From Cellulosilyticum ruminicola JCM 14822 (GTDB taxonomy: Bacteria > Bacillota > Clostridia > Lachnospirales > Cellulosilyticaceae), in assembly GCF_001311925.1 (NCBI RefSeq), contig NZ_BBCG01000001.1, positions 62,001-126,000 on the forward strand: 64,000 nucleotides of DNA, given 5' to 3'. A model generated the notes under the pieces. The model was not told the origin of the DNA and ran no database searches. It was given only the letters and a program-made list of their open reading frames with translations. Positions within the stretch are counted from its first letter, which is position 1; each line of letters starts with the position of its first letter. Position numbers and translations under genes: made by a program. Shown piece after piece: positions 18,411 to 27,754 of this stretch.

Positions 18411-19202
18411 ATGAGTATAGTTAATTCAGTAGTTGCTGCAGATAGTGATTATTTAAAATTACAAGAAGCTACAAAGACGCAAAGTGAAATGGACAAAGAT
18501 GCTTTTATTAATCTACTAGTAACACAAATGAAATATCAAGATCCAATGGAACCAATGGAAAATACTGAGATGCTTGCACAACTTGCACAATTTACAGCAC
18601 TTGAACAAATGCTTAATGTAGCACAAACTAATCAAAAGCAACTCGCTAATAGCATGATTGGTAAGTATGTAGAGTATCAATATATAGATAGTATATCAAA
18701 TCAAACAACTGATGAAGTTGGTAAAGTAGATTATGTAAAACTTTCAGGGGATACACCAATTCTTGGAATAGGTGATAAAGAGATAGAACTGGATAAAGTA
18801 TATCAGGTTGTAGATACAAACAATATCCAAACAAGTTCAACAGCCTTTGATGTTATTGATAAGACAATTCAAGCTAAATATGCTGAAAAAGGTACAGACG
18901 GTAAAGATGTAGAATCTGTCATTGAAGGAAAAGTACTTAGTGTAGAAATGGATAAAAATGAACCTTACGTAATCATTGGAACTGGTGATAAATCAGTTAA
19001 AATTCCATTCAAAAATAGTCAAGGTATTATACAGACACCAAGTATTACTGGAAGACAGATTACAGCAACTACCGTTGATAGTAATGGTAATAGTGAAACA
19101 GTATCTGGTGAAGCTGAATATATTAAGATTACATCTGCTGGTACAGAAATATATGTAAATGGAAAATTTGTAAACTTTACGGATATTAAAACAGTTAAAT
19201 AG
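18411..19202 (+). CDS. flgD: Flagellar hook assembly (capping) protein FlgD
   Basis: Scaffold needed to polymerise the hook. 263 residues. The N-terminal FlgD signature is clear: DKDAFINLLVTQMKYQDPMEPMENTEMLAQLAQFTALEQ spans about residues 24-62. The remainder forms Ig-like and tudor-like domains with low conservation. GGAGGGTGCT precedes the ATG, 10 bp after fliK. hook gene flgE follows. Confidence 0.96.
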   Translation: MSIVNSVVAADSDYLKLQEATKTQSEMDKDAFINLLVTQMKYQDPMEPMENTEMLAQLAQFTALEQMLNVAQTNQKQLANSMIGKYVEYQYIDSISNQTTDEVGKVDYVKLSGDTPILGIGDKEIELDKVYQVVDTNNIQTSSTAFDVIDKTIQAKYAEKGTDGKDVESVIEGKVLSVEMDKNEPYVIIGTGDKSVKIPFKNSQGIIQTPSITGRQITATTVDSNGNSETVSGEAEYIKITSAGTEIYVNGKFVNFTDIKTVK

Positions 19203-19229
19203 ATAGAGTTTTAGAGGAGGTAGATCATT

Positions 19230-20531
19230 ATGATGAGATCAATGTTTTCTGGTGTATCAGGACTTAAGGTACATCAAACAAAAATGGACGTTATTGGTAA
19301 CAATATTGCCAATGTAAATACAGTAGGATATAAGTCACAACGTGTAACATTTAGTGACGTGTTCTCACAAACACTTCAAGGGGCAAGTTCCGCTAGCGAT
19401 GATACAGGTCGTGGAGGACTTAATCCAATGCAAGTTGGTTTAGGTGTAAAAGTTTCTTCAATTGATATGCTTATGACACAAGGGGCAGCACAGAGAACGG
19501 ACAATCCATTTGACCTTATGATTAATGGATCTGGGTTTATCGTTGTTGGTGATGCAACAGGGCAATACTTTACACGTGCTGGTGCATTAAGACAGGATGA
19601 CGAAGGTAACCTAACAATTGCAAATGGGATGAGGGTACAGGGATGGCCTTCAGTATATAATGAGAAAACAAATAAGTATGAAATTTCTCAACAAGAGGTA
19701 AGTTCAATTAACTTAGCAGATCCAACAATCAAAAATTCAAAACCAAGTATGACAACTAAAACACAACTTTCAGGGAATATTTGTAATACTGCCGACGCAG
19801 CAACTACAACAATCAGATTTTATGATAGTGTAGGAAATCCATATACATTAGATATGCATTTCAAAAAAGCAGAAGGTGCACAAAATCAATGGAATATAGA
19901 GTTAGGCACAACAATTAAAGATTCAGCAGGTAATGAAATAAAACTTGCTAAGGCGCCTACACTTGCAGAAGGAACAAGTATTACGTTTACACCTAATGGT
20001 TCATTAGATAGTGATAAAGGACATTTAGCACTTAAATTTGGTGATGGAAATAATAGTGATAATGGAGGAGCTACTTTACTAGAAACGACTGGATCAACAA
20101 TTAGTGATTTAGATATTGATATTTCTGGTCTTACACAATATGCAGTACAAACAGATATTGATCCTAAAACATTAAATGGTAATGCAGCAGGTACGCTTAC
20201 AGGATATAGTGTTGGTAGTGATGGTATTATTACAGCATCATATAATAATGGAGATAAACGTTCTATTGCACAAGTAGTAGTTGCTGAATTTGATAATCCA
20301 GAAGGTCTTGAAAAAGCTGGTGAAAACTTATATACAACAACAACGAACTCAGGTGATTTTGATGGTGTTGGTAAAGCTGGTATATTTAATACAGGTGTAT
20401 TAGAAATGTCTAATGTAGACCTCTCAAGTGAATTTACAGATATGATTATTACGCAAAGAGGATTCCAAGCAAACTCAAGAATTATTTCTGTATCAGATGA
20501 GATGTTACAAGAACTAACTCAACTTAAATAA
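19230..20531 (+). CDS. flgE: Flagellar hook protein FlgE
   Basis: Main hook subunit, 433 residues. N-terminal signature MFSGVSGLKVHQTKMDVIGNNIANVNTVGYKS and C-terminal partner helix VDLSSEFTDMIITQRGFQANSRIISVSDEMLQELTQLK, with the variable outer domain between. GAGGAGGTAGATC precedes the ATG pair at 19230/19233; either can start. Lies between flgD and flbD. Confidence 0.97.
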   Translation: MMRSMFSGVSGLKVHQTKMDVIGNNIANVNTVGYKSQRVTFSDVFSQTLQGASSASDDTGRGGLNPMQVGLGVKVSSIDMLMTQGAAQRTDNPFDLMINGSGFIVVGDATGQYFTRAGALRQDDEGNLTIANGMRVQGWPSVYNEKTNKYEISQQEVSSINLADPTIKNSKPSMTTKTQLSGNICNTADAATTTIRFYDSVGNPYTLDMHFKKAEGAQNQWNIELGTTIKDSAGNEIKLAKAPTLAEGTSITFTPNGSLDSDKGHLALKFGDGNNSDNGGATLLETTGSTISDLDIDISGLTQYAVQTDIDPKTLNGNAAGTLTGYSVGSDGIITASYNNGDKRSIAQVVVAEFDNPEGLEKAGENLYTTTTNSGDFDGVGKAGIFNTGVLEMSNVDLSSEFTDMIITQRGFQANSRIISVSDEMLQELTQLK

Positions 20532-20544
20532 TTAGGAGCAGAAT

Positions 20545-20739
20545 ATGGTTATACTTACTAAGTTAAATACGCAGAACTTTGCACTTAACTCAGATTTAAT
20601 AGAGACAATAGAAGAAACACCAGACACTGTAATTACAATGACAAATGGCAACAAATATGTGGTGAAAGAAACAACTCAGGAAGTGATAAACAAAATTATA
20701 AACTACAAAAGGCAGATATCACTTCCTGTAGAAAGTTAG
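20545..20739 (+). CDS. flbD: Flagellar FlbD-family protein
   Basis: 64 residues. Short conserved family found between flgE and motA in Firmicutes and spirochaetes (KLNTQNFALNSDLIETIEETPDTVITMTNG pattern). A VxE-T motif follows in the C-terminal half. Exact role unknown. Ribosome binding site TTAGGAGC. Not the Caulobacter NtrC-type FlbD, which shares only the name. Confidence 0.92.
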   Translation: MVILTKLNTQNFALNSDLIETIEETPDTVITMTNGNKYVVKETTQEVINKIINYKRQISLPVES

Positions 20740-20749
20740 GAGTGGAAAG

Positions 20750-21534
20750 ATGGATATTTCAACAATAGTAGGGTTAGCAGTAGGGGCGTTCTGTATGGTC
20801 TTCGGGGTTATACAGACAGGAACAAGCTTAATGAGTTTCGTAGATCCAGGTTCTATCTTAATTGTAATTGGTGGAACAGTTGCCGGATTACTTATTTCTA
20901 ATCCATTACCTAAATTTATAGAAGGATTAAAAACAATCAAATATACATTTTCAAATCAAGAATCAGACCCAGTGCATGTTATTAAAAAAATCAATGAACT
21001 TGCTCTTGCAGCAAGAAAAGAAGGATTACTAGCACTTGAAGAAATTGCACAAAGTATGGATGATGCGTTTTTACAAAAAGGTATTATGCTTATTGTCGAT
21101 GGAACAGATGCTGAATTACTTCGTAGCATTATGGAAACAGAGATTGCATTTGTTGAAACAAGACATAAGGATAATCAAAGTTCTGGGATGCCATGGCAGA
21201 AGCAGCTCCAGGTTGGGGAATGATTGGTACACTTATCGGTCTTATTGGGATGTTAGGAGCTCTCGATGACCCTACGGCAATCGGGCCTAAAATGGGGGTT
21301 GCGTTAATCACAACTTTATATGGTTCAATGATTGCCAACTATATAGCAGGACCAGTTGCAAGTAAGCTTAAAGTAAGAAGTGCAGAAGAAATCTTACATA
21401 AACAAGTTATGATTGAAGGATTACTTTCAATACAAGCTGGGGAAAACCCACGGGTAATTGAAGAAAAATTAAAAGCCTTCTTGGCACCATCAAATCGTGG
21501 GGCAATTAGTGAAGAAACTGCTAAAGAAGAGTAA
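20750..21534 (+). CDS. motA: Flagellar motor stator protein MotA, frameshifted
   Basis: Stator subunit forming the ion channel with MotB. Frame 1 (from ATG 20750) holds two membrane helices and the cytoplasmic loop up to RHKDNQ. Adding one A to the AAA at 21177-21179 restores KFWDAMAEAAPGWGMIGTLIGLIGML and the last two helices to 21534, giving about 261 residues, the normal length. SD AGGAGTGG. Directly followed by motB. If real, the indel would abolish the stator. Confidence 0.94.
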
Positions 21535-21548
21535 GGTGGTGAATCTAG

Positions 21549-22299
21549 ATGAAAAAGAAGGAAGATGAACCTAAGAAAGGTGCACCCGCCTATATGAATA
21601 CATATGGAGATATGATGACATTGCTCCTGACTTTCTTTGTATTACTTTTCTCAATGTCTACAATTGATGCTGCAAAATTCAAAGCAGTTATTGCTTCCTT
21701 TGAAGGATCAATTGGGATATTAGATGGAGCAGATACAATTAGTGAAAGTGCTAATATATTAGGGAATGGTGTTAGTCAGTTTCCGGGTTCAAGTGATCGC
21801 TCAACTTTAGAACAAGAAGCTAAGTTAGAGGCAGAACTTGAGAAAGCAAAAGAAGATTTACAAGAGTTCACAAGCAATGCGAATATAGACGATCAACTTG
21901 TAGTTGAAAGAAATGGTGATGAAGTTATTATTCGATTTGCAGATACAGTACTTTTTGAAAGTGGAAAAGCAGAAATTAAAGCAGGTGCTATTCAAACTTT
22001 AGATACTTTATCTTCTAAATTAAAAGAATATAGAAGATGGTTATTCATTAAGATTTGAGGGGCATACAGATAATGTACCAATTCATACAGCATATTTCCC
22101 AAGTAACTTTGAACTATCAAGTGCAAGGGCATCAGCAGTAGCAAGATTCTATATTGAAGAAAGAAGCTTTAGTCCAGAAAAGATTTCGATAGAAGGTATG
22201 TCAGAGTATCATCCTATTGCAGATAATAAGACAGAAGAAGGCAGAAGTAAAAATAGACGTGTAGAGATAAAGATTGGTAAATCATTGACAGCAAGGTAG
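21549..22299 (+). CDS. motB: Flagellar motor stator protein MotB, frameshifted
   Basis: Peptidoglycan-anchored stator subunit. Start region carries the channel helix YGDMMTLLLTFFVLLFSMST with the ion-binding Asp. A plug and linker (about 60-110) lead to the OmpA-like domain. Frame 1 ends at 22058. Removing one base at about 22032 restores YEDGYSLRFEGHTDNVPI and the rest of the OmpA/Pal-type peptidoglycan-binding domain (NFELSSARASAVARF, SKNRRVEIKI) to the TAG at 22297-22299, about 249 residues. The FFVLLFSMS helix is more like sodium-type stators (MotS/PomB) than proton-type MotB; that is a weak inference. Confidence 0.92.
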
Positions 22300-22305
22300 A
22301 AAGGC

Positions 22306-22788
22306 ATGGATATACTTAGAAAATAAATTTAAAATATTTGGAATAGTTGGTTTTGTTGTTTTAGGGCTAGGAATAGCGGGAACTACATTTTTTGTTTTAA
22401 CCCAACTGAATAAAGATCTTAAAGAAGTAATTAAAGTACAAGAAGATGAATTAAAAAAATAAATCTTGCAAAAGTTGAATTAGCTGACGCTATTACAAGT
22501 AATGTATATGGTGAAGACAATATGTAGCATATTGCTAGAATTAGTGTAAGTTTAGGTGTAGATTAATCTGACAAAAAAGGTTATGAAGCCTTTTCAGTAT
22601 TATATACTGAAAACGTAGCACTTGTTAGAAATGAAATTATACAAGTTATACGTGAACAAACATATAGTATGATGTCAAAAGCTGATGCACAAGTAAAGCT
22701 TGGTAGTGAAATCATAAATAGACTTAATAAGCTTTTAGATACAGAGCTTATTAAAGAAGTTTATTTTAAAGATTTCTTTGTCCAATAA
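22306..22788 (+). pseudogene. fliL: FliL-like flagellar protein, broken by two frameshifts and two stops
   Basis: FliL is a stator-associated single-pass membrane protein; the place between motB and fliM is its usual one. ATG at 22306 follows AGAAAGG. The pieces MDILR, NKFKIFGIVGFVVLGLGIAG (membrane helix), NLAKVELADAITSNVYGEDNM, HIARISVSLGVD and SDKKGYEAFSVLYTENVALVRNEI lie in shifting frames. Extra A near 22318, missing A in the A7 run near 22455, TAG at 22525-22527 and TAA at 22564-22566. Both stops are one C-to-T step from Gln. The end KDFFVQ at 22788 is intact. Four lesions in 160 codons look like true decay. Confidence 0.8.
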
Positions 22789-22832
22789 ATAGCAGTGTAA
22801 GAAACAACTCAGATAAAAGGAGGTGACACGAC

Positions 22833-23819
22833 GTGGGTGAAGTATTGTCACAAAGCGAAATAGATGAACTATTTAAAGCACTTAATACAGGAGAGCTGAG
22901 TGTAAATGAAATCCAAGAAGCTAATGAACAAAAAGGTGTAAAAGTATATGACTTTGCGAGACCTTCTAAATTCTCTAAAGAGCAGCTTAGAACATTAGAA
23001 ATTATATTTGAAAGTTATGCAAGGCTTGTTTCTACTTACTTATCAGGACATCTAAGAACGCTTGTATCAGTTGAAGTAATGAATGCCGAGGCAGTTACAT
23101 ATTCAGAATTCTCTAATGCCTTAATTAACCCCGTCATTTTAGCCATTACAGATTTTAAACCACTTAAAGGGTCGGTTATATTAGAGCTTACACCTAATAT
23201 GGGTTATGCAATTATTGATCGAGTACTAGGTGGAAGCGGTGTAGGAATTGAGAAAATTCGAGAATTCACAGATATTGAACGTGTTATCTTAGAGAAGATA
23301 TTTGTTCAGTTCGTACAATTATTAAGAGAACCTTGGCAAAATGTAGTAGAACTTGACCCTATATTGGAAAAGATTGAAACAAACTCTCAAGTTGTACAAA
23401 TTATATCACCTAATGAAATCATTGCCCTTGTAACACTTAATATAAAAATAGGGAATGTAGCTGGTATGATGAATATATGTATTCCACATTTAGTGATTGA
23501 ATCTATCATGGATAAGCTCAATACAAAGTATTGGTTTACACAAAAAGAGCAAGAACTTGGGCCTTCATATGAAGAGTATATCGAAAAGATGATTGAGAGA
23601 AGTAAGGTTCCTGTGAAAGCAGTATTAGGAAAAACACATATTACAGTAAGAGAGTTTCTTGAACTTAAGTGTACAGATATTGTGAAGCTAGATAGAGATA
23701 TTGATTCAGATCTTGATATTTATGTAGGGAATATATTGAAATTCTCAGGTACACCAGGAGAATATAAAAATAAAGTAGCAATTAAAATAAACGAGGTAAT
23801 ACAGAGGGAGGATGAGTAA
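22833..23819 (+). CDS. fliM: Flagellar motor switch protein FliM
   Basis: C-ring protein that binds phosphorylated CheY. 328 residues. N-terminal CheY-binding peptide VLSQSEIDELFKAL, then the CheC-like middle domain and the C-terminal SpoA domain (VKAVLGKTHITVREFLELKCTDIVKL). GTG start at 22833 after AAAGGAGGTGAC. The stop overlaps the start of fliY (TAATG). Confidence 0.96.
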   Translation: MGEVLSQSEIDELFKALNTGELSVNEIQEANEQKGVKVYDFARPSKFSKEQLRTLEIIFESYARLVSTYLSGHLRTLVSVEVMNAEAVTYSEFSNALINPVILAITDFKPLKGSVILELTPNMGYAIIDRVLGGSGVGIEKIREFTDIERVILEKIFVQFVQLLREPWQNVVELDPILEKIETNSQVVQIISPNEIIALVTLNIKIGNVAGMMNICIPHLVIESIMDKLNTKYWFTQKEQELGPSYEEYIEKMIERSKVPVKAVLGKTHITVREFLELKCTDIVKLDRDIDSDLDIYVGNILKFSGTPGEYKNKVAIKINEVIQREDE

Positions 23820-25016
23820 TGGTAGCCGAAATGCTTTCCCAAGAAGAAATCAATGCATTATTAGGAAATATGGATTCAGACCCTTCTAATGATGCAGTAG
23901 ATGCAACTGAAGAAATAATAGCCCCAACTGAAGAAACATTAAGCCCAGAAGAAATTGATGCCTTAGGTGAGATTGGGAATATTAGTATGGGAACAGCTGC
24001 AACAACGCTGTTTACATTATTAAATCATAAGGTTTTAATTACAACACCTAAAGTAGAGGTTTTAAGTTGGGATAACTTTGTAGAAACATTTACAAATGAT
24101 TTAACAGCAGTTTCTGTAGATTATACAGAAGGGTTTATTGGTTCTAACTTAATGATTTTAAAAGATAACGATGTAAAAGTTATCGCAGACTTAATGATGG
24201 GAGGAACAGGGGCTTATGTAGAAGGGCCTGTAACAGACTTACATTTAAGTGCAATTGCAGAATCTATGAATCAAATGATTGGTTCATCTTCTACATCAAT
24301 GGCACAGATTTTCAATAAGAAAATTGACATTAGTCCACCACAAGCTGTTAGAAAAGGAACAGATTTAGAGAGCATATTTGGACCTAAAGGAAACGTTGTA
24401 AAAGTATCTTTTAGACTTCAAATAGAAGAAAATATTATTGATAGTGAATTAATGCAAATCCATCCAATTGGTTTTGCAAAAAATCTTATTGCAGGATTAT
24501 TAGAAGAAGAAAATAATAATGCTTCAGCAGCAGTAGTACCACAATCAGAACCACAAATACAAGCAGAGCCAGCAGTAGTGCAGCCTGCGCCACAACAAGT
24601 GGCACCAACACCAGTAGCACCACAGATGCAAGGAGCACCAGTTTACAATCAAGTGCCACCTATGCAAGCAAGGACCAAGTTATTATGGAGAAAGCGCTGT
24701 AAGAGCCGATGTAGATGTACAAACACCACAATTCCAAAGCTTCGATACACGTCCGAAAGCATATCCAAAAGAAAATATGGATATTTTAATGGATGTTTCA
24801 TTGGAAGTATCAGTAGAACTTGGACGTACATCACGTAAGATTAAAGAAATTTTAGAATTTGGACCTGGTAGTATTATTGAACTTAATCGTTTAGTAGGAG
24901 AACCAGTAGATGTACTTGTTAATGGTAAATTTGTTGCAAATGGCGAAGTTGTTGTAATTGACGAGAACTTTGGTATTCGTATTACAGATATAATTAATCC
25001 AGATCAAAGAATTTAA
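23819..25016 (+). CDS. fliY: Flagellar switch phosphatase FliY (FliN-type), frameshifted
   Basis: C-ring protein that also dephosphorylates CheY-P. N-terminal FliM-like peptide MLSQEEINALLG; two CheC-type active sites are intact, one in SPEEIDALGEIGN and one in SAIAESMNQ. A Pro/Gln/Ala-rich linker (about 230-280) follows. In the linker near 24668-24672 the frame is lost; removing one base (or adding two) restores SYYGESAVRADVDVQ and the C-terminal SpoA domain from 24777 (VSLEVSVELGRTSRKIKEIL to NPDQRI). About 398 residues repaired. The indel would detach the C-ring domain. Confidence 0.92.
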
Positions 25017-25032
25017 GGAGAGGTGTAAGAAT

Positions 25033-25395
25033 ATGGCAAAGAGTGTATTAATAGTTGATGATGCAGCATTTATGCGTATGATGATTAAAGATATTTTAAG
25101 TAAAAATGGATATGATGTAGCTGGAGAAGCTGAGAATGGCTTGAAAGCTGTAGACAAATATAAAGAACTTACTCCAGATTTAGTACTCATGGATATTACA
25201 ATGCCAGAAATGAATGGTATTGATGCTGTAAAAGCGATTAAAGGATTTGATCCAGCAGCTAAAATTGTAATGTGTTCAGCAATGGGACAACAAGCAATGG
25301 TTATTGAATCTATTCAAGCAGGAGCTAGAGATTTTATTGTTAAACCATTCCAAGCTGACCGTGTACTTGAAGCGGTTAGAAAAGTTGTTGGCTAG
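25033..25395 (+). CDS. cheY: Chemotaxis response regulator CheY
   Basis: Single receiver domain, 120 residues. The acid pocket is seen as VDDA, phosphorylation Asp in LVLMDITMP (about 54), Thr/Ser switch in VMCSAMG and Lys in FIVKPF. No output domain. AAGGAGAGG precedes the ATG. Embedded between fliY and fliO as in Bacillus and Clostridium. Confidence 0.96.
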   Translation: MAKSVLIVDDAAFMRMMIKDILSKNGYDVAGEAENGLKAVDKYKELTPDLVLMDITMPEMNGIDAVKAIKGFDPAAKIVMCSAMGQQAMVIESIQAGARDFIVKPFQADRVLEAVRKVVG

Positions 25396-25468
25396 ATATA
25401 AACATGTAACTAAGTGTATATTGCATGTTTAAAAGAAAATAAAAATGTGTAATATGTTTAGGTGTTTG

Positions 25469-25507
25469 AAGTATTAGTGGTAAGCCTTAGGGCTACCACT
25501 AATACTT
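25469..25507 (+). promoter_or_regulatory. Long hairpin in the cheY-fliO gap
   Basis: AAGTATTAGTGGTA (25469-25482) and TACCACTAATACTT (25494-25507) are perfect complements. The pairing continues through GCC/GGC with one bulged A. There is no T-run after it, so it is more likely an RNA-processing or stability structure than a terminator. The gap 25396-25558 holds nothing else I can name. Confidence 0.5.
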
Positions 25508-25558
25508 ATATATACAGAATTAAATCATTATGAGGATGTATCTAAACTGGAGGTTAAG

Positions 25559-25909
25559 ATGATAAAAGACATAATTGAAATTATAATGCTCCTTATAATA
25601 TTTGGTGGGGTATTACTACTTACATATTATGTGACACAGAAGATGGCTATGATGAGTAAGCAAATGAATTTTAATAAAAATATGGAAATTGTAGAAGTAC
25701 TTCAAGTAGGAGTAGGAAACCATATTTATATTATTAAAATAGGAGAGTCATATCATCTTTTTACAGGCGGGCAAAAACAAGGGCTTAGCTATTGTAAACA
25801 AATTGATGAAAAAGAGCTTCAGCTTAGTGAAATAGCACCTGTGTCTTTTGCAGAGCAACTTAGTCATTTTGTGAAAGGTAAAAAGGTGGAAAAATATGAC
25901 CAAGAATAA
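25559..25909 (+). CDS. fliO: Flagellar biosynthesis protein FliO/FliZ-like
   Basis: Assembly helper for the FliP ring. 116 residues with one N-terminal membrane helix (about 6-25) followed by a small soluble domain (NKNMEIVEVLQVGVGNHIYIIKIGESYHLFTGG). CTGGAGG precedes the ATG. Overlaps fliP by 14 bp. Confidence 0.86.
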   Translation: MIKDIIEIIMLLIIFGGVLLLTYYVTQKMAMMSKQMNFNKNMEIVEVLQVGVGNHIYIIKIGESYHLFTGGQKQGLSYCKQIDEKELQLSEIAPVSFAEQLSHFVKGKKVEKYDQE

Positions 25910-26684
25910 ATATAAAATAAAAAATATAATACTTATAAGTTGTTTAATGGTGGTATGTTTTATGCTATTAAGTTCGAACCTTTTTGCAACGAGTATTACT
26001 TTTCCAAGTGTAACGATTGGTGGAGAAAGTGCTAGTGATGTTGAATCAACAAGTAGTGTATTACAGATGGTATTTGTACTTACTATTTTAGCATTAGCAC
26101 CATCTATTTTAATAATGATGACTTCTTTTCTTAGAATTATTATTTCTCTTCATTTTCTAAGATCAGCAATTGGGACGACAACAATGCCACCTAATCAGAT
26201 ATTAGTAGGACTTGCGCTATTTTTAACATTTTTTGTAATGAGTCCTGTTTTCTCAAATATAAAAACTAATGCCATAGATCCATATCAAAATCATGAAATT
26301 ACACAAGAACAAGCTATAGAAAAAGGTGTAGAACCTTTAAAAGAATTTATGCTTAATCAAGTGCGTGATGAAGATATTAAACTATTTATGGATTTATCGG
26401 GAAGAGAGCCTATCTCAGATAGTAGTCAAATATTAAAAGAATTACCTTTATACGTTTTAGTACCTGCATTTGTTATTAGTGAATTACGTGCTGGGTTCAT
26501 AATAGGATTTTTGATTTATTTACCATTTATTGTAATAGATATGGTTGTCTCATCTACATTAATGTCCATGGGGATGATGATGTTACCGCCTGCTATGATT
26601 TCTTTGCCATTTAAGGTGTTACTATTTGTTTTAGTAGATGGTTGGAATTTAATAATAGGACAGATTTTAAAGACATTTAGTTAG
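25896..26684 (+). CDS. fliP: Flagellar export gate protein FliP
   Basis: Core of the type III export gate. 262 residues with a cleavable-type signal peptide (KIKNIILISCLMVVCFMLLSS). Family motifs: MMTSFLRIIISLHFLR near residues 60-75 and a GREPISDSSQ-like loop. MMMLPPAMISLPFKVLLFVLVDGW is near the C-terminus. Start overlaps the fliO end. Followed by fliQ and fliR as usual. Confidence 0.97.
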   Translation: MTKNKYKIKNIILISCLMVVCFMLLSSNLFATSITFPSVTIGGESASDVESTSSVLQMVFVLTILALAPSILIMMTSFLRIIISLHFLRSAIGTTTMPPNQILVGLALFLTFFVMSPVFSNIKTNAIDPYQNHEITQEQAIEKGVEPLKEFMLNQVRDEDIKLFMDLSGREPISDSSQILKELPLYVLVPAFVISELRAGFIIGFLIYLPFIVIDMVVSSTLMSMGMMMLPPAMISLPFKVLLFVLVDGWNLIIGQILKTFS

Positions 26685-26693
26685 GAGGAGACT

Positions 26694-26957
26694 ATGGAAC
26701 AACTTGTTTTAGATATTATGAGAGAAACGATGTTGATGATTATTAAGGCGTCACTTCCGTTGTTATTAACAGGTTTGGTAATTGGTTTGGTTATTAGTAT
26801 TTTTCAAACCGCGACTTCAATTCAAGAACAAACATTATCATTTGTACCTAAAATAATAGGTGTATTCGTAGCAAGCATTTTGTTTGGACCTTGGATTATC
26901 AACATATTGCAAACCTATACAATTAGGATGTTCAGTCTCTTCAGTACATTGTTATAA
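26694..26957 (+). CDS. fliQ: Flagellar export gate protein FliQ
   Basis: 87 residues, two membrane helices, with the conserved LVIGLVISIFQTATSIQEQTLSFVPKI stretch. AGGAGGAGACT precedes the ATG. FliP, FliQ and FliR together build the export channel. Confidence 0.97.
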   Translation: MEQLVLDIMRETMLMIIKASLPLLLTGLVIGLVISIFQTATSIQEQTLSFVPKIIGVFVASILFGPWIINILQTYTIRMFSLFSTLL

Positions 26958-26968
26958 GGAATGAGAGC

Positions 26969-27754
26969 ATGGAAGAATTAATGTATTTATATACGCATAT
27001 TGACGTGTTTTTATTTATATTTTGCCGCATTATATGTGCTATTACATTTTTACCAATTATAACAGAAACAAGAGTGCCACTTAAGGCTATAAGCGGTATG
27101 TCGGTTTGTTTAGCACTTGTTACGGTACTTACAATTGGCGAAGTAACTATTACCTATAATGAAACACTTTTAGGTTTTACATTGGCTGTACTTAAAGAAG
27201 TGTTTGTAGGTCTTATTATAGGATTTTCATTTCATATATATTTTCAAATTTATAGTTTTGTAGCAAGTTTATGGAGTACACAAGGTGGACTTTCCATGAG
27301 TACTGTAATGGATCCAACAAGTAATACACAAGTTCCTGCATTAGGTAAAATATATCAGTTAGCATTTGTAGTATTATTTATAACAAGTGGAGGTTATCAT
27401 TGGTTTATACAAATGGTTGTAGAATCCTTTAAAGTTATACCACTTAATCAAGCTATATTTAGTGAAAGTATTACGTATACAATTATAGGAGCGGTTACTG
27501 AATATTTCTTAATTGGTTTCAAATTAGCTATTCCAATATTAAGCGTGCTTATTATTATTGACTGTGGTCTTGGAATACTAGCTAGAACTGTTCCACAAAT
27601 GAATATGTTTGTAATTGGTATTCCACTTAAAATGTTAATTCTATTTGGATTAATTATTATTACACTTAATTTATTACCAACGTTTAATAGAATGATTACC
27701 GATGGACTTACAAATACAATTATGAATTTAATACAAGGAATGATGCCACAGTGA
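26969..27754 (+). CDS. fliR: Flagellar export gate protein FliR
   Basis: 261 residues, about six membrane helices, with the FliR pattern VFVGLIIGFSFHIYF and the QTGGLS-like loop seen here as TQGGLSMSTVMDPTSNTQVPALG. AAGGAATGAG precedes the ATG. The stop overlaps the GTG start of flhB by 4 bases. Confidence 0.96.
   Translation: MEELMYLYTHIDVFLFIFCRIICAITFLPIITETRVPLKAISGMSVCLALVTVLTIGEVTITYNETLLGFTLAVLKEVFVGLIIGFSFHIYFQIYSFVASLWSTQGGLSMSTVMDPTSNTQVPALGKIYQLAFVVLFITSGGYHWFIQMVVESFKVIPLNQAIFSESITYTIIGAVTEYFLIGFKLAIPILSVLIIIDCGLGILARTVPQMNMFVIGIPLKMLILFGLIIITLNLLPTFNRMITDGLTNTIMNLIQGMMPQ

Noticed and set aside
22453-22570. Possible reassignment of TAG/TAA to Gln, given several stops at Gln-like positions.
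   Set aside because: TAA and TAG are the normal stops of nearly all intact genes here, and affected genes also carry indels.
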